Shown in pieces: positions 16,167 to 25,143 of a stretch of DNA of 64,000 bases (position 1 is the first letter of the stretch; each line of letters opens with the position of its first letter). The stretch covers positions 131,606 through 195,605 of the forward strand of contig DPOR01000017.1 of assembly GCA_003538135.1 (NCBI GenBank), written 5' to 3'. A program made the position numbers and the translations under genes. The DNA is from Oscillospiraceae bacterium (GTDB lineage Bacteria; Bacillota; Clostridia; Oscillospirales; Acutalibacteraceae). The notes beneath the pieces were generated by a model. The model saw nothing but the letters and a program-made list of their open reading frames with translations, had not been told where the DNA came from and did no database searches.

Positions 16167-17717
16167 TTATTCCCATTCCACCGTTGCCGGAGGCTTTGTT
16201 GTAATATCATAGACTACGCGGTTGACTCCCTTGACCTCGTTGGTGATTCGGTTCGAGACCTTTGCAAGCACCTCGAACGGGATTCGTGCCCAGTCCGCCG
16301 TCATAAAGTCGTCGGTAGTCACCGCGCGAAGCGCGATAAGGCTGTCGTAAGTTCTCGCGTCGCCCATGACGCCGACGCTGTGGACGTTGGTGAGCACCGC
16401 GAAATACTGGTTGATGTCGCGGTCGATGCCGGCGAGCTTGATCTCCTCGCGGAAGATGGCGTCCGCATCCTTGAGGATGCTTAACTTCTCCTCCGTTATG
16501 TCGCCGAGGATACGCACGGCAAGTCCGGGGCCGGGGAACGGCTGACGCCATACAAGGTCCTCGGGTATTCCGAGCTCGAGTCCAACCTTGCGCACCTCGT
16601 CCTTGAACAGGTCGCGCAGAGGCTCTATGAGCTCATCAAAATCGATGTGGTCGGGCAGTCCGCCGACATTGTGGTGACTCTTGATAACCGCCGCGTCGCC
16701 CGCTCCGCTCTCGATAACATCGGGATATATTGTTCCCTGAACGAAGAAATTCATCCTGCCGAGCTTCTTGCTCTCGTCCTCGAAAACGCGGATGAACTCC
16801 TCGCCGATAATTTTTCTCTTCTTCTCGGGCTCGGTCACGCCTGCGAGCTTGGTGAGGAAACGCTCCTGTGCGTTGACTCTGACGAGCTTCATGTCAAAGC
16901 GCTCGCGGAATATATGCTCAACTTCGTCGCCCTCGTTCTTTCTGAGCAGACCGTGGTCGACGAAGACGCAGGTCAGCTGCTTGCCGACCGCCCTGTGCAG
17001 CAGCACTGCCGCAACGGAGCTGTCCACTCCGCCGGACATGGCGCAGAGCACCGTCTTGTCGCCTATCTTCTCGCGCAGGCTCTTTACCTGCTCGTCGACG
17101 AAGCTCGACATGACCCAATCGCCCTTGCAGGAGCAGATATCAAAGAGAAAAGTTTTGAATATCTCCTCGCCGTACTGCGTGTGCATGACCTCGGGATGAA
17201 ACTGAACGGCGTAGATTTTCTTTTCGTCGTTTTCCATCGCGGCGCACGGGCAGTCGCGCGTGACGGCTGTCACCCTATAGCCCTCGGGCAGAGCGCTTAT
17301 ATAGTCGGTATGGCTCATCCAGCAGACGCTCGTATCCTCGGGGATGTTCCCGAGCAGTCGGCTGTCCTTGCTGCGGGTCATGGCTATCTTGCCGTATTCG
17401 CTCTTTGAGCCGCTCGTCTTAACCGTGCCGCCCGCCATATATGCTATGAGCTGAGCGCCGTAGCAGATGCCGAGCACGGGGATACCCGCGTCGAGTATCT
17501 CGGGCGAAAAGTGGGGCGAAGCGGAGTCGTAGACGCTGTTCGGTCCGCCTGTAAATATTATTCCGACATAGCCCGCCGACTTTATCTCCTCGGCGGTTAT
17601 GCGGCTGTACGGTTTTATCTCGGCATAGACATTGTGCTCACGCACGCGGCGCGCGATGAGCTGATTGTACTGACCGCCGAAATCGAGCACAAGCACTTTT
17701 TCATGGTCGTCCTGCAT
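16167..17717 (-). CDS. guaA: GMP synthase (glutamine-hydrolysing)
   Basis: Converts XMP, ATP and glutamine to GMP. The 516-residue length is normal. The class I amidotransferase domain covers residues ~1-195 (catalytic Cys in LGICYGAQ, His/Glu in FHPEV); the ATP-pyrophosphatase domain begins with CAMSGGVDSS near residue 229 and has FVDHGLLRKNE, QGTIYPDVIE, SHHNVGGLP and PFPGPGLAVR; the dimerisation domain ends PPATVEWE. It follows purA closely (13 bases), which links the two branches from IMP in one operon. Confidence 0.97.
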   Translation of the reverse strand: MQDDHEKVLVLDFGGQYNQLIARRVREHNVYAEIKPYSRITAEEIKSAGYVGIIFTGGPNSVYDSASPHFSPEILDAGIPVLGICYGAQLIAYMAGGTVKTSGSKSEYGKIAMTRSKDSRLLGNIPEDTSVCWMSHTDYISALPEGYRVTAVTRDCPCAAMENDEKKIYAVQFHPEVMHTQYGEEIFKTFLFDICSCKGDWVMSSFVDEQVKSLREKIGDKTVLCAMSGGVDSSVAAVLLHRAVGKQLTCVFVDHGLLRKNEGDEVEHIFRERFDMKLVRVNAQERFLTKLAGVTEPEKKRKIIGEEFIRVFEDESKKLGRMNFFVQGTIYPDVIESGAGDAAVIKSHHNVGGLPDHIDFDELIEPLRDLFKDEVRKVGLELGIPEDLVWRQPFPGPGLAVRILGDITEEKLSILKDADAIFREEIKLAGIDRDINQYFAVLTNVHSVGVMGDARTYDSLIALRAVTTDDFMTADWARIPFEVLAKVSNRITNEVKGVNRVVYDITTKPPATVEWE

Positions 17718-17730
17718 TATATCACCCTTT

Positions 17731-19005
17731 TTATCTGACTATTATTTCTTCTCTTCTCGGTCCGTTGGAGACGAGCTTAATCGGCACGCCTATCTCCTTC
17801 TCGATGAAGAGAACATAGTCGCGGGCCTCCTTGGGAAGCTTGTCAAAATCTCTTATGCCGCGGATATCGCACTTGAATCCGGGCAGTGTGGCATAGACGG
17901 GCTTTGCCTTTTTAAGCAGCGGGGTGACGGGGAAGTCCTTTGTAACCTCGCCGTCTATCTCATAGCCGACGCAGAGCTTTATCTCGTCGAGATAGGACAG
18001 GCAGTCGAGAGCAGTGAGTGCTACTGCGGTTGCGCCCTGAGCCTCGCAGCCGTAGCGGGTAGCGACGCAGTCAAACCAGCCCATGCGGCGCGGTCTGCCG
18101 GTCGTCGCGCCGTATTCTCCGGCGTCGCCGCCGTGGTTTCTCATCTTGTCCGCCTCTTCGCCGAATATCTCGCTGACGAACGCTCCCGCTCCCACGGCGC
18201 TCGAATACGCCTTGGTGACGGTTATTATCTCTTTTATCTCATAGGGCGCGATGCCTGCGCCGACAGCGCCGAAGCCCGCGAGGGTAGACGACGATGTGAC
18301 CATGGGATAGATGCCGAAATCGGGATCCTTCAGAGAGCCTAACTGACCCTCAAGAAGAATGTTCTTGCCGTCCTTGACAGCCTGGCGGATGATCTTGCCG
18401 GTGTCCGCGACATAGGGTCTGACCATCTCGCGAAGCTTCATCATATACTCGAACAGCTCGTCAACGTCAAGCGCAGGCTTGTGATAGACGTGCTCGAGCA
18501 GAAGATTCTTTACTTCGCAGACTCTCTCGAGCTTTTCTTTGAGATACTCGTCGTCAAACAGCTCGCAGACCTGGAAGCCTATCTTCGCATACTTGTCCGA
18601 ATAAAACGGAGCTATGCCGCTCTTTGTCGAGCCGAATTTTTTATCCTTGAGGCGTTCCTCCTCATAGGTGTCGAGCATAACATGATAAGGCATCATGATC
18701 TGCGCACGCTCGGAAACGAGGATGTTGGGCTGCGGCACGCCTGCCGAAGTGACGTGCTCTATCTCCTTGACGAGCTTCTCAATATCGAGAGCCACGCCGT
18801 TGCCGATGATGTTGACCGTGCCGGGCTGGCACACGCCTGACGGCAGAAGATGGAGCGCGAACTTGCCGTAGTCGTTGATTATCGTATGTCCCGCATTGGC
18901 GCCGCCCTGGAAACGCACGACCATATCCGCCTGAGCCGCGAACACATCGGTAATTTTACCTTTACCCTCATCGCCCCAGTTGGCACCCACAATTGCTCTG
19001 ACCAT
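17731..19005 (-). CDS. purA: Adenylosuccinate synthetase PurA
   Basis: Joins IMP and aspartate with GTP to make adenylosuccinate. The 424-residue protein begins VRAIVGANWGDEGKGK (P-loop and catalytic Asp) and has FQGGANAGHT, GSTKSGIAPFYSDK, LLEGQLG and TTGRPRRMGWFD. ATG at 19005 is taken because GGAGGTG lies 9 bases upstream; the earlier GTG codon lies inside that ribosome site. It is the first gene of the purA-guaA-guaA-like operon. Confidence 0.97.
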   Translation of the reverse strand: MVRAIVGANWGDEGKGKITDVFAAQADMVVRFQGGANAGHTIINDYGKFALHLLPSGVCQPGTVNIIGNGVALDIEKLVKEIEHVTSAGVPQPNILVSERAQIMMPYHVMLDTYEEERLKDKKFGSTKSGIAPFYSDKYAKIGFQVCELFDDEYLKEKLERVCEVKNLLLEHVYHKPALDVDELFEYMMKLREMVRPYVADTGKIIRQAVKDGKNILLEGQLGSLKDPDFGIYPMVTSSSTLAGFGAVGAGIAPYEIKEIITVTKAYSSAVGAGAFVSEIFGEEADKMRNHGGDAGEYGATTGRPRRMGWFDCVATRYGCEAQGATAVALTALDCLSYLDEIKLCVGYEIDGEVTKDFPVTPLLKKAKPVYATLPGFKCDIRGIRDFDKLPKEARDYVLFIEKEIGVPIKLVSNGPRREEIIVR

Positions 19006-19040
19006 ACTTAAACGCACCTCCGAAAAATTAAATACACTTA

Positions 19041-19069
19041 ATTATATATTATCGCCCGCCTGGTGTCAA
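19041..19069 (-). promoter_or_regulatory. purA operon promoter
   Basis: A perfect consensus on the minus strand: TTGACA (19064-19069) and TATAAT (19041-19046) spaced 17 bases apart, about 36 bases before the ATG. The short leader leaves no room for a purine riboswitch. Confidence 0.9.
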
Positions 19070-19112
19070 TGCACCGCTCCCCCTAAAGAAAGCGAATTTT
19101 GGGGATTCCCGA

Positions 19113-19140
19113 TTGATTTTATTGGTTATTGTGATATAAT
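19113..19140 (+). promoter_or_regulatory. pdaA promoter
   Basis: TTGATT (19113-19118) and TATAAT (19135-19140) are spaced 16 bases apart, with a TGA extended -10. The leader is about 110 bases. Confidence 0.65.
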
Positions 19141-19256
19141 GTAAATTGGTATAGCGCAAACATAAAATGTTTTTTGAAGTCTGATATCATCAGCCTTTTA
19201 AAATCGCCTTTTTCGGCACACAATAATCACGAATATCTGTGAAAGGACTGTGTTAA

Positions 19257-20291
19257 ATGAAGAGACGAAGATTTTTAAGCCTTGCGCTCGCGCTGACGCT
19301 TTTGCTCTCGCTGTGCGCGTGCAAAACGAAGATAGTCGATGACGACACCACCCAGGGCAATGCACCCGTGACGGGGGAGACTCGCGGCGAGACAACGACC
19401 GAGCCTGTACAGACGACTGAGGCAACGCAGACGACGGAGGCACCTAAAACTACCTCCGCGGAGCGCGTGACAGCGCCGCAGCGCAGGACGGAGAAGGGCA
19501 AGCTTGACCCGAACACCGGCACTTATACGGGGCTTTCCCCTCTGCCGAAAGCGAAGTTCACCGTATCCGACCCGCAGAACACGCGCGGACTTTCGACCGC
19601 TACCGTTGGATACAGCTTCGGCGTATCGAAAAACGGCGTGCCGCATCAGAACTCGACGAACGCCCAGAAATATTTTGACTCTAACGGCTTCAACGCCGTC
19701 TCGATAGACACAAAGACTAAAGAAAAGGTGCTCTATCTCACCTTCGACTGCGGCTGGGAGAACGGGTACACCTCGAGCGTGCTCGACACCCTGAAGCAGA
19801 AGAAAGTGCCTGCCGCGTTTTTCTGCACACTTTCGAATATCAAGGCCGAGCCCGGACTCACAGCAAGGATGATAAAGGAGGGGCACATAGTCGGCAACCA
19901 CTCGACTACCCACCCGGATTTTTCTAAGATAAGCCGCGAGAAGATGGCGGCGGAGATAGAGAACTGCGACAACTATCTGCGCGAAAAATTCGGCTATTCC
20001 TCGCCGTATTTCCGCTTCCCTATGGGTTCTTATTCCGCGTCGTCGCTCGACCTCGTCTCCTCGCTCGGATATAAATCGGTATTCTGGTCGGTGGCCTACG
20101 CCGATTGGGATGTCAACGACACAAAGGGCAAGCAGTACGCTTTCGACACGGTGACCTCGCGCCTGCATCCGGGCGCAGTCATACTGCTCCACTCCGTCTC
20201 GCCCGACAATGCAGCCGCCCTCGCCGATATAATCGACTGGGCGCGAAATCAGGGCTATGAATTCCGCTCGCTCGAGCAGCTGCCGAATTAA
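19257..20291 (+). CDS. pdaA: PdaA-like polysaccharide deacetylase lipoprotein
   Basis: An exported 344-residue NodB-fold deacetylase probably acting on N-acetylmuramic acid of peptidoglycan, as PdaA does when making spore-cortex muramic delta-lactam. The signal peptide ends in lipobox LCAC (Cys22). Residues ~28-70 are a Thr/Glu-rich linker. The catalytic domain has TFDCGWENGYT (canonical form TFDxGYENGYT), GNHSTTHPDF with metal His residues, RFPMGSYS and VILLHSVSPDNAAAL. Family members in Bacillus are about 260 residues, so the linker is extra. A link to sporulation is plausible but not shown. Confidence 0.9.
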   Translation: MKRRRFLSLALALTLLLSLCACKTKIVDDDTTQGNAPVTGETRGETTTEPVQTTEATQTTEAPKTTSAERVTAPQRRTEKGKLDPNTGTYTGLSPLPKAKFTVSDPQNTRGLSTATVGYSFGVSKNGVPHQNSTNAQKYFDSNGFNAVSIDTKTKEKVLYLTFDCGWENGYTSSVLDTLKQKKVPAAFFCTLSNIKAEPGLTARMIKEGHIVGNHSTTHPDFSKISREKMAAEIENCDNYLREKFGYSSPYFRFPMGSYSASSLDLVSSLGYKSVFWSVAYADWDVNDTKGKQYAFDTVTSRLHPGAVILLHSVSPDNAAALADIIDWARNQGYEFRSLEQLPN

Positions 20292-20310
20292 AGATAAAAT
20301 AAAACACAAA

Positions 20311-20344
20311 ACCGCCTCCGATATCGGGGGCGGTTGATTTTATG
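20311..20344. terminator. Bidirectional terminator between pdaA and the symporter
   Basis: ACCGCCTCCG pairs with CGGGGGCGGT, and the minus-strand copy is followed by TTTTGTGTTTTATTTT. It ends both convergent genes. Confidence 0.8.
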
Positions 20345-20365
20345 TTTGCTTGCTTTGCGCTGAAA

Positions 20366-21751
20366 TCAGGCTTTTTTGCTCTCTTTTTCCTGCGCCTCGT
20401 TGTGCGCCTTTATCGCGGCGCTTATCTCCTTGTCGTTATAGAAGACATAGACAATGACCGACACCGCGACGAATATCATCGCCACAAGCGCCGTGTTGCG
20501 AACGCCCTTGCTCGTTGCGGCGCCCGTGCCGTCCGCGCCCATGCCGAGCAGGAGCGAGCACGCTATAACGACTATCGACTGGCACATCTTGTTGGCAAAG
20601 TTACGCGCGGCGAAGAACATACCGGCTCTGTTCTGACCGGTCTTTATCGAGTCGTACTGCGCGAGATCCGCGAAGATAGACGCGGGGATAATATTGGTTA
20701 TCGCTATCGGCATGGCTATGACGAGGCCGATGAGTATCGCAAACGGCTTCGCGCCTATCGCGCCGATAACGAGCTTGTAGTTGAAAATGGCGCAGTAGAG
20801 CAGAACATAGGTTATGCACGCGCCGAGCAGCAGCGGCTTTTTGCCGACCTTGCGCGCCAGGATATTGACGAGCGGATAGGTCATTATGCCGACGCCTATC
20901 GAGATGACCGAGACGTAGGTCACCCATTCGTCGCCGAGACTCAGCAGATTGGTTATGTAATAGACCTCGGCGGTGTTGAAGAAGGTAAACGCTATCCACA
21001 TAATGAGATAGCCCACGGTGATTATGGCGAAGTTCGGATAGGAGACCGTAGCCTTTAAAGCGCCCCAGATGGACTGGTGATACTCCTTGGGCTCGACATA
21101 GTCCTTCTCCTTTATGACGAACGACGGGATGAGCGCCGATATTCCGCCGAGCACGCAGAACACGATGAACGGTATGCGAAGCGCCCATATCTCGGGGACG
21201 CCGTTTCCCATGAGCAAGCTCTTTATCATCGAGGTGCAGAACACCATAGCCGACGATACGACATAGAGCAGGCTCACTATCGAATAGAGAAAAACTCTCT
21301 TGCGCGGCTCCGCGACTACCTCGGCCTGCAGCGCGCTGTAGGGGATATTATAGAGCGTTGAGAACAGGTAATAGAGGGCGAGCATCACGCCGACCCATAT
21401 GGCGTTTATAATGCTCGAGCCCGACACGGGCGGGAAAAAGATAAGCAGGCAGAACAGGCCGTAGGGTATGGCCGACCAGCGCATAAAGGATATGCGTCTG
21501 CCGCTCTTTGCCTTGCTGTTGTCCGAAAGGCTTGCGACCCACGGGTCGGTGACGGCGTCTATAACGGTGCCGATTCCGCGGATTATTGCCATGGTCAGCG
21601 CGGCTTTCGCAAAGAACTGCGGCAATGTGGTGTTCGAGTTCGTGGGGATGAAGAACGTCAGCAGGTACGTCGTGATTATACCGTTGATGAGTCCTCTCGC
21701 AAAATCTCCGAGGCACAGGGCGAAGATTTTGCCGTTTGTTATTTTTTTCAT
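20366..21751 (-). CDS. GPH-family (MelB-type) sugar:cation symporter
   Basis: A 461-residue, 12-segment major facilitator of the glycoside-pentoside-hexuronide family. Diagnostic stretches are VIDAVTDPWVASLSDNSKAK then SGRRISFMRWSAIPYG, and IPYSALQAEVVAEPRKR. The substrate may be a glycoside or uronide; the hexuronate genes in the window make the latter possible but they are distant. The start has GGAGGAG 7 bases upstream. The gene is alone between two terminators. Confidence 0.92.
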   Translation of the reverse strand: MKKITNGKIFALCLGDFARGLINGIITTYLLTFFIPTNSNTTLPQFFAKAALTMAIIRGIGTVIDAVTDPWVASLSDNSKAKSGRRISFMRWSAIPYGLFCLLIFFPPVSGSSIINAIWVGVMLALYYLFSTLYNIPYSALQAEVVAEPRKRVFLYSIVSLLYVVSSAMVFCTSMIKSLLMGNGVPEIWALRIPFIVFCVLGGISALIPSFVIKEKDYVEPKEYHQSIWGALKATVSYPNFAIITVGYLIMWIAFTFFNTAEVYYITNLLSLGDEWVTYVSVISIGVGIMTYPLVNILARKVGKKPLLLGACITYVLLYCAIFNYKLVIGAIGAKPFAILIGLVIAMPIAITNIIPASIFADLAQYDSIKTGQNRAGMFFAARNFANKMCQSIVVIACSLLLGMGADGTGAATSKGVRNTALVAMIFVAVSVIVYVFYNDKEISAAIKAHNEAQEKESKKA

Positions 21752-21834
21752 CGTCTACTCCTCCCGCCGTCTCCGGCTTTTTCGGAAATTTTTTGCGAAG
21801 TCATTCCGCGAACGCTTCGCTGTATCAATATATA

Positions 21835-21863
21835 ATTGTAGCACCTTTTGACGCGCAAGCCAA
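21835..21863 (-). promoter_or_regulatory. Promoter of the GPH symporter gene
   Basis: On the minus strand TTGGCT and TACAAT are spaced 17 bases apart. Confidence 0.5.
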
Positions 21864-21873
21864 TAAACAAATT

Positions 21874-21905
21874 ATAAAAAAACAGGGCTGCCCTGAGGAC
21901 AGCCC
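21874..21905 (-). terminator. Terminator of the sigma/anti-sigma operon
   Basis: GGGCTG (21885-21890) pairs with CAGCCC (21900-21905) plus inner GG/CC pairs. On the minus strand it is followed by a T-run at 21874-21881. Confidence 0.85.
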
Positions 21906-21918
21906 CGAAAATATTTAC

Positions 21919-23010
21919 TTATTCGGAGATATACTCTCCTTTTATCGCGGGAACATCAAACTCGCCGTAGCATTTAAGGCCGGGAACGGGCGAGCGATCC
22001 AGTTCAACATAGAATCTGTAATACGGCACGAAGCAGCTGTCCATAGCGTCGGTCGAATAGACGAGCTCGGTCTTTTTTATTTTCTCGCGCGTCACCCTGC
22101 CGTCCTTTATCCCGTCCGCCGAGCCGGAGATGTATTTTCCGTCGAGCAGCAATTTCTCCGCCTCCCCGAGCGATATCGCCGGATAGTCCCCGAGCTTTTT
22201 TGCTCCGTCAACGGAGCTTATTCTTATTGACTCAAGCTCGTCGTTTTCGTTTATATCAAAATACACGCTCTCGAAATTATAGTTCTCCACCCGCTTGAGC
22301 GCGGCGCTCGCATTGTCGTAGCATCGGTACTCCGAGCGCTCTTCGCCGTTCGTATCAAAGTACCGAATGACGCAGAGCACGGGATCTTTAAAACCTGTGA
22401 CCGCGGAGTACTTCCCGAGGAAATATTCGGCCGCCTCGCGCCCTGTACCCTCGCCGGCGACGGGCTCGTAAAAGACTATATTGACATCGCCCGTCACATA
22501 TGCGGAAACCGTCCCGATGTCCGTCTCGGCTCTGACGGCGTAGAGCGAATTTTCGCTGACTACCCACTCGCATTCCGGGAGATTCTCTTGCGTCACCGAC
22601 TTTATCTGCGCGCCTGATTTTTCGGCAGTTTTGCGCACGGTCGAGAGCAGCTCGTCATAGCTTAGTGACTGCGTGTTTTTGTAGACGGGCAGACGCTTCA
22701 GCTTCATCTCCGCGCTCCACGGATTTCCCGTCGTGTATTCGCTTATGTCGCGCACAACAGGCGTGTGAGCGCCGGCTCCCTCGCCGGAAAAGCCCACTGT
22801 GCCGAGTGATATCTTTTGCAGCCTGGCGGGGCTTATCAGCCAATAGCCGAAGAACACCGCCGCGACTATGCAGAGGCACGCTGCCGCCGTCATCAAGCGC
22901 ATGGGATAGCGCGGCGCTCTGTTCTTAAAATTTATTTTTTTCGGCGCGGCCTCGGCTATAAACCTGTCGTCAGCGCCGCCTACGGCCTTCAATAAATCTT
23001 CTTTTTTCAT
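21919..23010 (-). CDS. Putative membrane anti-sigma-like regulatory protein
   Basis: A 363-residue single-pass membrane protein. A short cytoplasmic N-terminus (about 38 residues) is followed by a transmembrane segment, LMTAAACLCIVAAVFFGYWLI, and a large extracytoplasmic region without recognisable domain. The ATG overlaps the sigma-factor stop by 4 bases, which is the usual genetic arrangement of a membrane anti-sigma factor with its cognate ECF sigma. No zinc-binding HxxxCxxC anti-sigma motif is seen, so the role rests on context and topology. The extracellular part contains repeated charged Tyr-rich segments. Confidence 0.75.
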   Translation of the reverse strand: MKKEDLLKAVGGADDRFIAEAAPKKINFKNRAPRYPMRLMTAAACLCIVAAVFFGYWLISPARLQKISLGTVGFSGEGAGAHTPVVRDISEYTTGNPWSAEMKLKRLPVYKNTQSLSYDELLSTVRKTAEKSGAQIKSVTQENLPECEWVVSENSLYAVRAETDIGTVSAYVTGDVNIVFYEPVAGEGTGREAAEYFLGKYSAVTGFKDPVLCVIRYFDTNGEERSEYRCYDNASAALKRVENYNFESVYFDINENDELESIRISSVDGAKKLGDYPAISLGEAEKLLLDGKYISGSADGIKDGRVTREKIKKTELVYSTDAMDSCFVPYYRFYVELDRSPVPGLKCYGEFDVPAIKGEYISE

Positions 23011-23567
23011 ACCGTAAAGCCCTCCTTTTCAAGAAAAATCTTTAAGCTGTCCCTTGTTCGCTTGAGCGACATTTTTACCGCGCCCTCGGTCATTCCGCGC
23101 TCGGCGGCTATCTCCGATATGCCGAGCATATACCAGTAGCGCTGAATAAAAACTATTCGCCTCTCCCGCTCGAGAGAGTCTAAAAATCCGTTCACCGCCT
23201 CGCGCAGCAGAACGGTGTCCGCCTGCTGCTCGGTATTCTCGGCACTCGGAATACACTCCGACAGCTCATCGAGAGCAAGGGCGACATTCTTTTCGCCGCG
23301 CTTTTTGGAGCGGCGGGCTTTGAGCATATTCAGCGCCGAGTTTCTCGCTATCCTGCCGACATATGCTCCGAGATTCTCCGGCCTGTTCGGCGGAATAGAA
23401 TTCCACGCGCCGAGCATGGCGTCGCCGACGCACTCCTGCGCGTCCTCGCGGCAGCGCACAACGGCATAGGCCACGGTATAACAGTATCCCGAATATTTTT
23501 CCTCGAGCCGCGCCACGCTCCTCTCGTCGCGGGCGAACAAGCCGTCAATAAGCAGTTTGTCCTCCAT
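23007..23567 (-). CDS. ECF-type RNA polymerase sigma factor
   Basis: A 186-residue sigma-70-family factor with region 2 (about residues 15-85, including EDAQECVGDAMLGAWNSI) and region 4 helix-turn-helix ISEIAAERGMTEGAVKMSLK (about 153-172); regions 1 and 3 are absent as in ECF sigmas. The start has GGAGG 4-8 bases upstream. It is co-translated with the downstream membrane protein, its likely controller. The signal and regulon are unknown. Confidence 0.93.
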   Translation of the reverse strand: MEDKLLIDGLFARDERSVARLEEKYSGYCYTVAYAVVRCREDAQECVGDAMLGAWNSIPPNRPENLGAYVGRIARNSALNMLKARRSKKRGEKNVALALDELSECIPSAENTEQQADTVLLREAVNGFLDSLERERRIVFIQRYWYMLGISEIAAERGMTEGAVKMSLKRTRDSLKIFLEKEGFTV

Positions 23568-24059
23568 AATTACCTCCTCTCCAACGACATCCGCTCACTC
23601 TTAAAGACAACAAAAAGGTTCTTTGGGTAACGCACTGATTTATGTTTTTATATTATCATATCTTTCGGAGATTGAAAAGGATCGGACACCGCACCGATAT
23701 AATAATCTGTCGGTGCTCACGACAGATTGGAATTTGGCGAACCGTTTCAAGAAGTAAACCGTAGTGGCGAACTTTGTTCGCCCGCAAAACACAGCAGCTA
23801 ACGTATATTGAACCGTGTAGGGGCGGATATTATCCGCCTGCGGGTTTTGCGGTAGCTTGCGGCTATTCACTTTGTAGGGGTCGGCGACTTGACGCACCCT
23901 ACAAAGACATTGAGAAAACAGTCTGTGCAATGTGGGTGAATCCGTGCAATAACCCCTCAGTCCCGGCTTCGCCGAGCCGGCTCTCCTGCAGGGGAGCCAT
24001 AATTGAAACTGCGCCGCAAATCCCGATTTATCATCAGGTTTATCCCAAAAACACACAAA
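23568..24059. repeat. Mosaic of intergenic palindromic repeats
   Basis: No credible gene. There are perfect inverted repeats at 23766-23782 (GGCGAAC/GTTCGCC), 23822-23838 (GGCGGATA/TATCCGCC), 23870-23906 (CTTTGTAGGG/CCCTACAAAG) and, between about 23960 and 24000, CCGGCT/AGCCGG and GGCTC/GAGCC stems. The style matches short non-autonomous palindromic repeats common in gut Clostridia. Confidence 0.7.
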
Positions 24060-24092
24060 AACAGCCACGGCAGAAGGACTGCTGTGACTGTT
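24060..24092 (-). terminator. trxB terminator
   Basis: A long imperfect stem AACAGCCACGGCAG / CTGCTGTGACTGTT. The minus-strand copy is followed by TTTGTGTGTTTTTGG. Confidence 0.8.
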
Positions 24093-24124
24093 CCGTGTGT
24101 TCATGTATTACGGCACTTGGTATT

Positions 24125-25036
24125 TTATTCCATATCATCTATATAGCGGCAGGCCGCAAGCGCCGCTACGGAGCCGTCCGCCGCCGCCGTGGTCAGCTGA
24201 CGTACTTCCTTTGTGCGGCAGTCGCCGGCGGTAAAAATGCCGGGCGTCTTTGTTCTGCAGCTCTCGTCCGCAATAATATAGCCGCGCTCGTCGAGGTCGG
24301 CTATATCCTTGAAGCTCTCGTTGTTAGGCATCTGGCCGACGGCAACGAAAAGCCCGTCCATGGGAATTGCATGGGGCTCCTCACCGTCTGTCGATATCTT
24401 TATCCCGTCGAGCTCGTCGCTGCCTATGAGCTTGACAACATTCGTGTTCATCAGAAGCTTTATGTTGTCCTTCTCGCCGAGCTTTTTGACAAGCGCCTTC
24501 TCTCCCCTGAACTCGCCGCGCCTGTGGATGAGCGTGACGCTCTTGCAGTAAGCCGAGAGGAAGAGCGCCGACTGAAGGGCGCTGTCTCCCCCGCCGACTA
24601 CCGCGACGTTTTGACCCTTATAGAAAGCTCCGTCGCATACAGCGCAGTAGGACACTCCCCTGCCCGCAAGGTCATTTTCGCCGTCCGCTCCGAGCGGCCT
24701 GTGACGCGCTCCGGTGGCGATTATAACGCACTTGCACTGATAGCTGTTTGAGTCGGTGATGACGGTCTTTATCTTTCCGTCGACTATTTTTATGACCCTC
24801 TCGAGCTCAACGTCCGCGCCAAGCTCCATAGCCTGCGAGACTAAGTTATCCGCAAATTCGCTGCCGCTTATCTGCGCGATTCCCGGATAATTTTCAACTC
24901 TCGGAGACGAGGTTATCTGCCCTCCGAAGGACTCGCTCTCCGTCACGAGCACTGTTTTTCCCGCTCTGAGCGCGTAAATTGCCGCCGTAAGTCCGGCAGT
25001 GCCGGCGCCGACGATAACGATATCAAATTGCTGCAT
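24125..25036 (-). CDS. trxB: Thioredoxin reductase TrxB
   Basis: A 303-residue FAD/NADPH-dependent disulfide reductase. It has FAD motif VGAGTAGLTAAIYALR, redox motif CAVCDG (about residues 133-138), NADPH motif VVGGGDSALQSALFL and C-terminal FTAGDCRTK. It lies 107 bases downstream of nrdD on the same strand. Since nrdD here carries its own glutaredoxin-like domain, TrxB is a candidate electron donor for ribonucleotide reduction. The order nrdG-nrdD-trxB supports this, but it is not proof. Confidence 0.96.
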   Translation of the reverse strand: MQQFDIVIVGAGTAGLTAAIYALRAGKTVLVTESESFGGQITSSPRVENYPGIAQISGSEFADNLVSQAMELGADVELERVIKIVDGKIKTVITDSNSYQCKCVIIATGARHRPLGADGENDLAGRGVSYCAVCDGAFYKGQNVAVVGGGDSALQSALFLSAYCKSVTLIHRRGEFRGEKALVKKLGEKDNIKLLMNTNVVKLIGSDELDGIKISTDGEEPHAIPMDGLFVAVGQMPNNESFKDIADLDERGYIIADESCRTKTPGIFTAGDCRTKEVRQLTTAAADGSVAALAACRYIDDME

Positions 25037-25143
25037 TTCATTTCCCTCTGAATATCCGCCGCCTAAGCGGCAAAGTTTTCTTCAATGTGCCGAAAACCGG
25101 GTGAAGCCGCGCTCCACCCGATCTTCCGCCTTTTATCAGTGCA

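Noticed and set aside
23640..24104. A 154-codon frame on the minus strand
   Set aside because: It runs through the palindromic repeat mosaic and the trxB terminator, has no ribosome site, and its translation shows no protein-like pattern.
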